DNA of 33,056 nucleotides from Candidatus Halobeggiatoa sp. HSG11 (lineage in GTDB: Bacteria; Pseudomonadota; Gammaproteobacteria; Beggiatoales; Beggiatoaceae), in NCBI GenBank assembly GCA_030378105.1, contig JAUCGL010000039.1:1-33056 (forward strand), read 5' to 3'. Positions 9,269-17,800 of this stretch are shown in pieces. The notes under the pieces are model-generated. The model was not told where the DNA came from, did not search any database, and saw only the letters and a list, made by a program, of their open reading frames with translations. The translations under genes and the position numbers were made by a program. How positions within the stretch are numbered: position 1 is the first letter of the stretch; every line of letters begins with the position of its first letter.

Positions 9269-9907
9269 TTATCTTATGTTTTGAATACCAATCTTCCTTC
9301 TTCGTAAAATAGCATAGCTCAAAACTGAGATACCAGAAATAGCCAGAATTATTCCCACTGTAGATTGACTAGAAGCCCCTACAGGAGTAGTTGGAGTATA
9401 AGGTGTCCCTGTTACCCCTTGGCCTGCCGTTGCATGATTAGACGTAAAGCCATTATCGGCTGTAGACCAAGTACACGAGTAATACTTGTTATCAGCTGCA
9501 TTCTGTATATATAAAACATCACCATTAACTAAAGCACCAATAGTAGAGGCATCAGACCCCGCACAAGGAGTAGTAAAAGAATTTTTACCACAAAAAGTCC
9601 CGGTATTACCAGCATTATCCGCAGAAGCGGCCGTGCCATCAGTATTCCATACGCCGAGGGTTGCCCCATTTGTGGTATTATTTACTTTACAACCACAGTA
9701 CGTGTTAGCATAAGAGAATGTTGATGAATTAGTATCATCACATGCAGTATCTGCGTACACTCCCGTAGACATTCCCAGCATACACCAAATCCCTATCCAA
9801 TATCGTAGATAAGATAACAATGAATGTTTTCTTACATTGTCAGTTGGTTGAAGAGATTCCCCCCCCCCCCCCAATAAAAAATATTTACTTAATAATTTAG
9901 TGAACAT
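9269..9907 (-). CDS. Exported cysteine-containing surface protein with a poly-G tract near its start
   Basis: The 212-residue protein is of unknown family. AAGGA sits 10 nt before the ATG. Residues 13-16 (GGGG) are encoded within a run of 14 G (minus strand; C run 9859-9872), the typical form of a phase-variable tract. With 14 G the frame is open; 13 or 15 G lead to stops within about 10-15 codons. After this N-terminal extension come a hydrophobic segment (about 29-50) and a cleavage-like site VYA-DTA (50-55), an unusually long signal region. The mature part is rich in Thr, Asn, Ala and Gly, with seven Cys (56, 71, 73, 106, 115, 145 plus one in the signal). The C-terminus has PVGASS, a hydrophobic stretch (183-201) and RRRK, like exosortase-type or other sorting tails. 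It likely sits on the outer surface. Confidence 0.7.
   Translation of the reverse strand: MFTKLLSKYFLLGGGGESLQPTDNVRKHSLLSYLRYWIGIWCMLGMSTGVYADTACDDTNSSTFSYANTYCGCKVNNTTNGATLGVWNTDGTAASADNAGNTGTFCGKNSFTTPCAGSDASTIGALVNGDVLYIQNAADNKYYSCTWSTADNGFTSNHATAGQGVTGTPYTPTTPVGASSQSTVGIILAISGISVLSYAILRRRKIGIQNIR
9859..9872 (-). repeat. Homopolymer of 14 G in the coding strand (contingency tract)
   Basis: Fourteen consecutive C on the plus strand, within codons 12-17 of the surface protein gene. Slipped-strand mispairing in such runs is a known on/off switch for surface proteins in other bacteria. At this length the frame is open. Confidence 0.75.
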
Positions 9908-10116
9908 ATAATTATATCCTTAAAAATGGTTGGTTTTGAAAGAGTTAACAATAATATTGAAATACACGCTATATATCAATAATTTGTTAAGTTTAAAAAA
10001 ATAAAGTTTTAGTTAAAATTATAAAGTATTAAAATTTACATGTCTTTTTACCTTATTAAAAAATACCAAAACTTAATCGCATACGTTATTATACCAACTA
10101 ATATAAAAGTAAACAA

Positions 10117-10938
10117 TTAAATCATCCCGTTATTTTTAACCATATCATCAATTAGCTTCAAATTTTTCAATAGATCGTGCATCTGTTCTAAAGGCCACAT
10201 ATTTGGCCCATCACTCAGAGCCTGTTCAGGATTAGGATGAGTCTCTATAAATATTCCAGCTACTCCAGCAGCAACTGCGGATCGTGCTAAAATTGGTACA
10301 AATTCTCTCTGTCCTCCAGATACATTGCCTTTACCGCCCGGTAACTGCACAGAATGAGTTGCATCAAATACCACTGGACAGTTAGTTTCTCGCATTATTG
10401 CCAAAGCCCGCATATCAGAAACCAAATTATTATATCCAAACGATACCCCACGTTCACAAACCATAATAGTTTCATTGCCAACCGCTTTAACCTTTTCCAC
10501 CACATTAACCATATCTTGAGGAGCTAAAAACTGGCCTTTTTTGATATTAACCGGCAATCCTTGACAAGCAACATTTTGAATAAAATTAGTCTGTCGGCAT
10601 AAAAAAGCTGGTGTCTGTAAAATATCAACTACATCAGCCACTTCTAATAATGGAGTATATTCATGAACATCGGTTAAAACTGGCACTTCCATTTGGCTAC
10701 TAATTGTTTCTAAAATACGTAATCCTTGCTCAACATCAACTCCACGATAACTTGAATGAGAAGAACGATTAGCTTTATCAAACGAAGATTTATAAATAAA
10801 AGGAATTTTTAGCTCATCAGTTATTAGCTTCAATTTTTCAGCAGTTTCAAAAGCTAATTGTTCTGATTCAATAACACAAGGGCCGGCAATGACAAATAAA
10901 GGTTTATCTAAACCAACTTCAAAGCCACAAACTTCCAT
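10117..10938 (-). CDS. kdsA: 3-deoxy-8-phosphooctulonate synthase (Kdo-8-P synthase), metal-type
   Basis: KdsA condenses phosphoenolpyruvate with arabinose 5-phosphate to make Kdo-8-phosphate for lipopolysaccharide, in the cytoplasm. The 273 residues show AGPCVIES (18-25), [46 protein letters not shown] and IFIETHPNP. The Cys at position 21, where E. coli KdsA has Asn, marks the metal-dependent class (Aquifex type); the other ligand residues (His in THSVQ, Glu in IETH, Asp in LSDGPN) are present. The ATG overlaps the stop of arsM as TAATG, implying translational coupling, an unusual neighbour since kdsA is often beside pyrG and eno. No truncation. Confidence 0.95.
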   Translation of the reverse strand: MEVCGFEVGLDKPLFVIAGPCVIESEQLAFETAEKLKLITDELKIPFIYKSSFDKANRSSHSSYRGVDVEQGLRILETISSQMEVPVLTDVHEYTPLLEVADVVDILQTPAFLCRQTNFIQNVACQGLPVNIKKGQFLAPQDMVNVVEKVKAVGNETIMVCERGVSFGYNNLVSDMRALAIMRETNCPVVFDATHSVQLPGGKGNVSGGQREFVPILARSAVAAGVAGIFIETHPNPEQALSDGPNMWPLEQMHDLLKNLKLIDDMVKNNGMI

Positions 10939-11741
10939 TATGGTTTCACCGCTTCTATTGTAGCTGAAACAACATAATCCTCAATTTTAGTTCCCGGAGC
11001 CCATTGGCGGATAAATTGTTTACTTTCATCTTTAGGTTTGATTTTAATCTCAGTAAAACCAGTTCGATATAATATAGCTTTTAAGTCATCTATTTGAGCA
11101 GCACCGGACATACAACCAGATAGTAATTCCATATCTTGCTGCATTTCTGAAGGCAATTCAGCAGTTGCTACCACATCCGATATTGCTAAACGACCACCTG
11201 ATTTTAATACTCGAAACGCTTCATTAAAAACTTGCTGTTTTTCTGGGGATAAGTTGATGACACAGTTAGAAAGAATCACATCTATAGTATTATCAGCTAT
11301 TGGCAAATGTTCAATTTCACCTAAACGGAATTCCACATTATTGAAACCAGCTTGTTCCGCATTGCCACGAGCTTTGCTTATCATGTCTGGTGTCATGTCA
11401 ACACCTATCACCGAACCAGTTTCTCCAACTGCTTTTGCTGCAAGAAAGCTATCAAATCCGGCACCACTGCCTAAATCAATAACAGCTTCACCAGCTTGTA
11501 AAGATGCGATAGCTTGTGGATTACCACAGCCAAGACCCAAATTAGCTCCTTCTGGTACTCCAATAACTTCATCTTTAGAATAACCAAGGTTCATTGATAC
11601 AACATCTGGTGAAACATTGACTCCAGAACAACAACTACTGCTGCCATCACCACATTTTTGAGCTTCAATATTCGCTGAACCAGTTGCTACATTAGCGTAA
11701 GTTTTACGCACCGCTTGGCGGATTTCATCATTTTTTTGCAT
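10938..11741 (-). CDS. arsM: Arsenite S-adenosylmethionine methyltransferase
   Basis: ArsM methylates arsenite using S-adenosylmethionine and gives volatile or less retained products. The 267 residues include the SAM-binding [13 protein letters not shown] (89-101), the family block [15 protein letters not shown] (61-75), [12 protein letters not shown] (158-169) and LLSGCMSGA (207-215). Candidate arsenic-binding cysteines are Cys37, Cys38, Cys72, Cys160 and Cys210. The end overlaps the kdsA start by one base. The gene diverges from the haem protein gene at 11906, leaving a 164-bp shared promoter region. No arsR, arsC or efflux gene is in the window, so the usual ars operon context is absent; regulation is not evident from sequence. 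Confidence 0.92.
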   Translation of the reverse strand: MQKNDEIRQAVRKTYANVATGSANIEAQKCGDGSSSCCSGVNVSPDVVSMNLGYSKDEVIGVPEGANLGLGCGNPQAIASLQAGEAVIDLGSGAGFDSFLAAKAVGETGSVIGVDMTPDMISKARGNAEQAGFNNVEFRLGEIEHLPIADNTIDVILSNCVINLSPEKQQVFNEAFRVLKSGGRLAISDVVATAELPSEMQQDMELLSGCMSGAAQIDDLKAILYRTGFTEIKIKPKDESKQFIRQWAPGTKIEDYVVSATIEAVKP

Positions 11742-11905
11742 ATCTGAATAAAAACTATAAAATTTATTATATTTTTAGGGCTTTACTTGATAAATTCAAT
11801 TATATTACTATTATAATTTGCTACTTAACTGATGTTATGCACTATAGTTGTTAGAATAATATTTTTTGCGTAACACCTCTACTCAAATATCTTAAAGGAA
11901 AGTTA

Positions 11906-12469
11906 ATGAAATACTTGCTATTAATAATTGCTATTTCCATGTCTAGTTTGACTATGGCTGGTGAAATGGATGCTAAATTGGATAATTATCGTGCTACTAT
12001 TGGTAAACTGATGAAGACTTTAAAATCTGAATTAGTTACCGCAATGAAAGGTGACGGACCAATTGCAGCAATAGAAGTTTGTAACAAGAAAGCTCCTGAA
12101 ATCACCAGCAAAATTAATAAGGATGCTGGTTTTGTTATAAAAAGGACAAGTTTAAAAACACGTAATGCTGACAATGCTCCTGATGATTGGGAGAAAAAAG
12201 TATTAGCTCAGTTTGAAGAACGTAAAACTAAAGGAGAAGCTCCAAAAACTCTTGAATTTAATGAAGTAGTTGAAGCTGATGGTAAACGTCAAATGCGTTA
12301 CATGAAAGCTATTCCCACCGGTAAACCTTGTACTATATGTCATGGTGAAACGATTGCCCCTCCTATCCAAGCTAAATTAAAGGAACTGTATCCTGATGAT
12401 CAAGCTATTGGTTTTAATGTTGGGGACTTGCGTGGAGCTTTTAGTGTAACTGAAACAATAACTAAATAA
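11906..12469 (+). CDS. Exported Tll0287-like (DUF3365) c-type haem protein
   Basis: The 187-residue protein begins with a signal peptide (MKYLLLIIAISMSSLTMA, cleavage before GEM). The fold signature of the Tll0287-like family, a PAS-like sensor or redox domain, is seen in IEVCNKKAP (57-65), RTSLKTRN (80-87) and YMKAIPTGKPC (132-142). Cys142, Cys145 and His146 form the CTICH haem c site. These proteins are periplasmic or sensor modules; this one has no attached signalling domain, so an electron carrier or gas/redox sensor role is inferred. AAAGGA 8 nt before the ATG supports the start. A GGGTTTAT/GATAAACCC hairpin follows the stop. Confidence 0.88.
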   Translation: MKYLLLIIAISMSSLTMAGEMDAKLDNYRATIGKLMKTLKSELVTAMKGDGPIAAIEVCNKKAPEITSKINKDAGFVIKRTSLKTRNADNAPDDWEKKVLAQFEERKTKGEAPKTLEFNEVVEADGKRQMRYMKAIPTGKPCTICHGETIAPPIQAKLKELYPDDQAIGFNVGDLRGAFSVTETITK

Positions 12470-12488
12470 TATTTAAGTTCAAGTTTCA

Positions 12489-12522
12489 GGGTTTATTGTC
12501 TCTAATTGAGATAGATAAACCC
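12489..12522 (+). terminator. Hairpin after the haem protein gene
   Basis: GGGTTTAT...GTCTC pairs with GAGATA...GATAAACCC, an interrupted stem of about 13 bp, 19 bases after the stop. There is no T run after it, so it may be a weak terminator or an mRNA end-stabilising structure. Confidence 0.4.
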
Positions 12523-12583
12523 CTCGCCTTAAGGTGACAGATTATAGACATTGTTCGCATATAGCAAAAATTCATAAAAATAC

Positions 12584-12628
12584 ATTCGTGTGAAACCTGC
12601 GAGGTTTTGGAAACCTCGTAGGTTTTTT
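12584..12628 (+). repeat. Hairpin repeat, family D, copy 1 (possible terminator)
   Basis: TTCGTGTGAAACCTGCGAGG runs into a stem AACCTGCGAGGTTT/AAACCTCGTAGGTT followed by T6. The same unit in reverse orientation is at 25434-25480. Its position before the binding-protein gene and the trailing T run make a rho-independent terminator plausible. Confidence 0.6.
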
Positions 12629-12658
12629 CAGTGATTAATACAGACTTAAGGATTATTT

Positions 12659-14131
12659 ATGAAACCAATCTTAGTTTTAATCATACTAACTCTATTAACA
12701 GCTTGTAACGAGCCACAACATAACTTACGTTTTGGATTGTCAAAAGCTCCCATTAGCTTAGACCCTCGTTTTGCAACTGATGCCACTTCCAGCCGAATCA
12801 ATAGATTATTATATCGACAATTAGTTGATTTTGATGATAAGCTTCGTCCTACCCCAGATTTAGCCACTTGGCAACAATTAACTCCAACCCATTATCGTTT
12901 CACACTTGACACTGAAGGACGAGAATTTCATAATGGTATGCGATTGACAGCTTATGATGTCAAAGCAACTTATGAATTTATTTTAGATGCTAACAATGCC
13001 TCTCCACATCGTGGTTCTTTGCTTTTAATTAACCAAATCAAAGTTCAAGATGAAAATACTCTTGATTTTATTCTTAGCAAAGCTGATATTTTATTCCCCG
13101 GCCGATTAGTTGTTGGAATAATGCCAGTAACTCTTATAAAAGAAAAACACGCTTTCAATAAATCACCAGTTGGAAGTGGCAAACTAAAATTACTTGATTG
13201 GTCTCAATCTGGACATTTATTTTTAACTAGACAATCAGACGGTCAAGTAATTGAATTTTTAGAAGTAAAGAAACCATTAGTGCGTTCTTTAAAATTAGTA
13301 CGAGGCGAAGTAGACATTATTCAAAATGATCTATCACCAGAGTTATTAACTTGGTTAAAGCAACGTTCAGAGATAAAGATAACTAAACGCCAAGGCAGCA
13401 ATTTTAGTTATTTTGCTTTTAATATGCAAGACTCAGTTACCAAACAACTAGCAGTGCGAGAAGCAATTGCTTATGCGATTAATCGAGAAGAAATTATTCG
13501 TTATGTATTAGGTGATGCAGCAAGGCCAGCAAGTAGTTTTTTACTATCATCAACTCATTGGGCTGGTCATCCGGGACTACCCAATTATCAATATAATCCA
13601 GTTAAAGCTAAGGCGTTATTAAAACAAGCTGGTGTAGAAAAACCTTTAAAAATCAGTTATAAAACTTCTAATAATGCAACTCGCATTCGCATTGCTACTG
13701 TTGTCAAGCAACAATTATCTAAAGTTGGTATTGATATGGATTTGCGTACTTATGACTGGGGGACTTTTTATGGCGATGTTAAAGCTGGTCGTTTTCAAAC
13801 TTACAGTTTAGCTTGGGTTGGAATTAAGATGCCAGATATTTTTCGTTATGTATTTCATAGCAGTTCCATACCAGCAAATGGTGGGGCAAATCGAGGACTG
13901 TTAAATAGTCCCAAGATAGATCGCTTAATTGAGCAAGCAGAACAGGCTTCTAGTTTAGAAGATGGAGCTATTTTGTATCGTGCTTTACAGAAAGAATTTT
14001 TCAAAGAACTGCCCTATATTCCACTTTGGTATGAAGATCATGTGTTGGCGACTAACCAGAGGGTTAAAGGTTACACTTTAGCTGCTGATGGCAACTATGA
14101 TAGTTTGATTTCGGCACAAATAATTAATTGA
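12659..14131 (+). CDS. ABC transporter substrate-binding lipoprotein, family 5 (peptide/nickel type)
   Basis: The 490-residue protein has a lipoprotein signal with lipobox LTAC and acylated Cys16. The family-5 (OppA/DppA-like) fold is shown by SLDPRFATDATSSRINRLLY near 34-53, the block HNGMRLTAYDVKATYEF, and the C-terminal lobe beginning AIAYAINREEI. Length is typical for dipeptide or oligopeptide binding proteins. No permease or ATPase genes are adjacent, so it either works with a transporter encoded elsewhere or has another periplasmic role. The ligand cannot be read from the sequence. The family D hairpin lies just upstream, 31 bases before the start. Confidence 0.9.
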   Translation: MKPILVLIILTLLTACNEPQHNLRFGLSKAPISLDPRFATDATSSRINRLLYRQLVDFDDKLRPTPDLATWQQLTPTHYRFTLDTEGREFHNGMRLTAYDVKATYEFILDANNASPHRGSLLLINQIKVQDENTLDFILSKADILFPGRLVVGIMPVTLIKEKHAFNKSPVGSGKLKLLDWSQSGHLFLTRQSDGQVIEFLEVKKPLVRSLKLVRGEVDIIQNDLSPELLTWLKQRSEIKITKRQGSNFSYFAFNMQDSVTKQLAVREAIAYAINREEIIRYVLGDAARPASSFLLSSTHWAGHPGLPNYQYNPVKAKALLKQAGVEKPLKISYKTSNNATRIRIATVVKQQLSKVGIDMDLRTYDWGTFYGDVKAGRFQTYSLAWVGIKMPDIFRYVFHSSSIPANGGANRGLLNSPKIDRLIEQAEQASSLEDGAILYRALQKEFFKELPYIPLWYEDHVLATNQRVKGYTLAADGNYDSLISAQIIN

Positions 14132-14146
14132 TTTTAAATCAGTTGT

Positions 14147-14650
14147 TCAATTGGGATATGTTGTAACACTTATCTCAGCTTCTGGATGAGTGGTCATAAT
14201 TAAGGTAGAAATTTCGTCCACTCTTTTCATAGCAATATCAAGTATAAGCAATATATGTCCTTCCATTATTCTGCCCTGAAAATCTTCTAACTCATGGTTA
14301 GGAATATCGCTGGCAACTAAAGCCGATACAATACTACCAAAACTAGCTCCGGCAATGGTTGTTGAAATAATAATGGCTTCTACGCTCAAAACTAATCCGG
14401 CTGGTGGGAACGTAACTACTAACAATCCGCCTAATAATCCTGCGACTCCACCCACACCAATTCCTAATTCTAAACCATGACTCAATTCAGTTTTTTGTAA
14501 TGCTGATGCTTCATGTAATCCGCTTAATTGTACGTCATCATTTGCAATAATATTTATATCACGTTCAACAATTCCAACGTTTAATAATTCGGTAACTAAC
14601 TGTCTGCAATGTTCTACATCAGGTAACATAAAATATAGTCTTTTCTGCAT
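14147..14650 (-). CDS. Small glycine-rich membrane protein, DUF1269-like
   Basis: The 167-residue protein has a soluble N-terminal part (KRLYFMLPDVEHCRQLVTEL), a central hydrophobic region with many Gly (about 62-116: GIGVGGVAGLLGGLLV, then IIISTTIAGASFGSIVSAL) giving two membrane hairpin segments, and a C-terminal soluble tail with IMEGHILLILDI. This pattern matches DUF1269/general-stress-type proteins of unknown function. AGGAG 5 nt before the ATG supports the start. It is convergent with the binding-protein gene, 15 bp apart. Confidence 0.75.
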   Translation of the reverse strand: MQKRLYFMLPDVEHCRQLVTELLNVGIVERDINIIANDDVQLSGLHEASALQKTELSHGLELGIGVGGVAGLLGGLLVVTFPPAGLVLSVEAIIISTTIAGASFGSIVSALVASDIPNHELEDFQGRIMEGHILLILDIAMKRVDEISTLIMTTHPEAEISVTTYPN

Positions 14651-14811
14651 GAAAACTCCTGAATTTTTTAACTAAAATGGTTCAAGTTGAAGTTTGAATT
14701 GTTCTGAATGGTTATGTTATGATTTTGTTTAAGATATAAGAAAAAGCATTTTAACTTTGCTAGAAATAAAAGTCAAATGAGTAAATGTTGTTACTGATGG
14801 GTATTTTTTTC

Positions 14812-14874
14812 TTAAACCTCAAGATATTCCTTTCTGATATCCCGATCTGTCAGTTAAATTTTATATGACATAAT
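14812..14874 (-). pseudogene. Decayed HEAT-like unit beyond the stop of the repeat protein
   Basis: Read in the frame of the preceding gene, the bases after its TAG give IMSYKI, a stop, LTDRDIRKEYLEV and another stop. This lines up with the array consensus (IIPHLVKNLTDSNIRKESL). The array once ran further and was cut by nonsense mutations. Confidence 0.65.
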
Positions 14875-17800
14875 CTATTGGGCATCTTTTCTTTGTCGCC
14901 ATTGTGGATCAATTTTTTCTAAGGCTTCAAAAGATTCCTTTCTGAGATTATTGTTAGTTAAATTTTTTATAAGAACTGAAATAATCTCTTGTACATCTTT
15001 GTTTTGTCGCCATTGAGAATCAATTTTTTCTAAAATATAAAGATGTTCCGTTGGGGAAATATTGCTATAAATTAAATTTTCCACTAAATGTGGAATAATC
15101 TCCTGTGCATATTTTTTTTGTCGCCATTGTGGGTCAATTTTTTCTAGAATATCAAGAACTTTTTTTCGATTATTACTATAAATTAAATTTTTTATAAGAA
15201 CTGAAATAATCTTTTGTACATCTTTTCTTTGTTGCCATTTAGGATCAATTATTTTTAGGATATAAATAGATTTCTTTTGAGTATTAACATCAGTTAAATT
15301 TTTCACTAAATGCGAAATAATATCCTGTACATCTTCTCTCTGTAACCATTGAGGATCAATTTTATCTAAAGTTTTTGTAATTAATAATTGTACAAATTTA
15401 TCATCACTATTTTTAAATATTTTTATGAGATGAGGGACAGCTTTAATAGCATATGGTCCAATTTGTTCTAAAACTTCGGCGGCAGTTTTGCGAACATAAT
15501 AATCATCTTCAGTTAAGTTTTGTATAAGATAAGGAATTGCAGTACTTGCCTTTTGTCGCCATTGAGGGTTGATTTCTTCTATAATATCAATATCTTCTTT
15601 TTGATTGTCACTATCAATTAAATTTTTCACTAAATGTGGAATAATCTCCTGTACATTTTTTCTTTGTTGCCATTTAGAGTCAATTTCTTCTATAATATTA
15701 AGAACTTTTTTTCGAATATTAACATCAACTAAATTTTTCACTAAATACGGAATAATTTTCTGTACATCTTTCCTTTGTCGCCATTGAGGATCAATTTCTT
15801 CTATAATACCAATATCTTTTTTTTGGTTATTACTATCAATTAAATTTTTCACTAAATACAAAATAATTTTCTGTACATCTTTTCTTTGTTGCCATTGAAG
15901 ATCAATTTCTTCTATAATATTAATATCTTCTTTTCGATTATTACTATCAATTAAATTTTTCACTAAATGTGGAATAATTTCCTGTACATCTTTTCTTTGT
16001 CGCCATTGAAGGGCAATTTTTTTTAAAATATAAAGAGATTCCTTTCGGATGTTACTATCACTTAAATTTTTCACTAAATGTGGAATAATTTCCTTTATAT
16101 CTTTTCTTTGTCGCCATTGAGGGTCAATTATTTTTATAATATCAATATTTTTTCGATTATTACTACCAACCAAATTTTTCATGAAATACGGAATCATATC
16201 CTGCACATCTTTTCTCTGTCGCCATTGACGGTCAATTTTTTCAAGAACATAAATTGCCATTTTAGCATTATTATTTAAAGCTTTTATGAGATGAGGAATA
16301 GCATTTTGTGCAACTTTATTTTGCCACCAGCAGAAGTCGATTTTTTCAAGTATATCAAAAGCCCTGTTTCTAACACTACTATCATTACTAACCGAATTTT
16401 TTACTAAATACGGAATAATATTCTGTACATCTCTTCTCTGTCGCCATTGAGGGTCAATTTTTTCAAGGATGGAAAGAACTCTTTCTTGGATGTAACTATC
16501 ATCATCAATCAATTTTTTTACGAAATATGGAATAAGGTCCTGTGCATCCTTTCTCTGTTGCCAATTAGAATCAATTTTTTCAAGGATGGAAAGAATTCTT
16601 TTTTGGATATAACTATCATCATCAATCAATTTTTTTATGAAATAAGGAATAACGTCCTGCACATCTTTTCTTTGCCGCCAATTAGAATCAATTTCTTCAA
16701 GGACGGAAAGAACTCTTTCTTGAATGTAACTATCATCATCAGTCAATTGTTTTACGAAATACGGAATAATTTTCTGTACACCTTTTCTCTGTCGCCAATT
16801 AGAATCAGCTTTTTCTAGGGTAGAATAAGCTGTATCTTGAATAGTATAATTAATATCAATCAAATCTCTCACAAAAGATTGAATAAAATTCTGTGCATCT
16901 TTATTCTGCCATTCAGGATCAATTATTTTTAAGGCATTGAGAGACAGCTCATTACCATTAATAAAATAATCTTCCAATAAATGTGGAATAGCATTTTGAG
17001 TTGCTTTACTTTGTCGCCATTTTGGGTTAATTTCTTCTAGGAGTTCAAAAGATATTTTTCTTATATCACTATTTTGATTAGCTAAATCTTTCACAAAATA
17101 TTTAATACAATTCTTTATTTCATTTTTAGTTGCTTCATTTTGTCGCCACTTTGGATCAATCGCTTCTAGGAGTTTGAAAGACATTTCTCTTATATCATTA
17201 TTTTTATTAGCTAAATCTTTCACAATATCTTTAATATATTTCCTTATTTCATCTCTCTGTTGCCATTTAGGATCAATTATTTTTATAGCATAAATAGATG
17301 CCGTCCGTATATCACTATCATTCAAATTTTTTACGAAATGTGAAAGAATATCTTTTACTTCTCTTCTTTGTCGCCATTTAGGGTCGATTTTTTCTAGGAG
17401 ATCGGAAGATGTTTCTCGAATATGACGATTTGGATTAACTAAAGTTGTTGTTAAATGACGAATAATATCTGCTATATTCTCTTGCTGTTGCCATTTAGGA
17501 GCAACTTTTTCTAGAATGGTAAAAGCTATTTTTTGAACATCATCGTTGCTATTAGTTAAATCTTTTATTAAATAGGGAACAACATTTTGTATTTCTTGAT
17601 TTTGTTGCCATTGTAAATCATTTTTTTCTAGGAAATTAAATACTGTTTTTCTTATATTACGATTAGCCAGTGCCGTTACAAGAGGTGGAATAACATTTTG
17701 TATATTCTTATATTGTTGTAATTGAGGAATAATTTTTTTTAAAATATTACTAGCTATCGTTTGAATATTACGATCCTTATCTATCAGAAATGGTGCTAAA

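Noticed and set aside
11742-11905. Arsenic-responsive operator between arsM and the haem protein gene
   Set aside because: No convincing ArsR-type inverted repeat is visible. It is only AT-rich sequence with possible promoters.
15605-16818. Plus-strand ORFs inside the HEAT-like array
   Set aside because: They are antisense to the repeat units, recur with the same 117-bp period, and have no ribosome site. They are by-products of the array composition.
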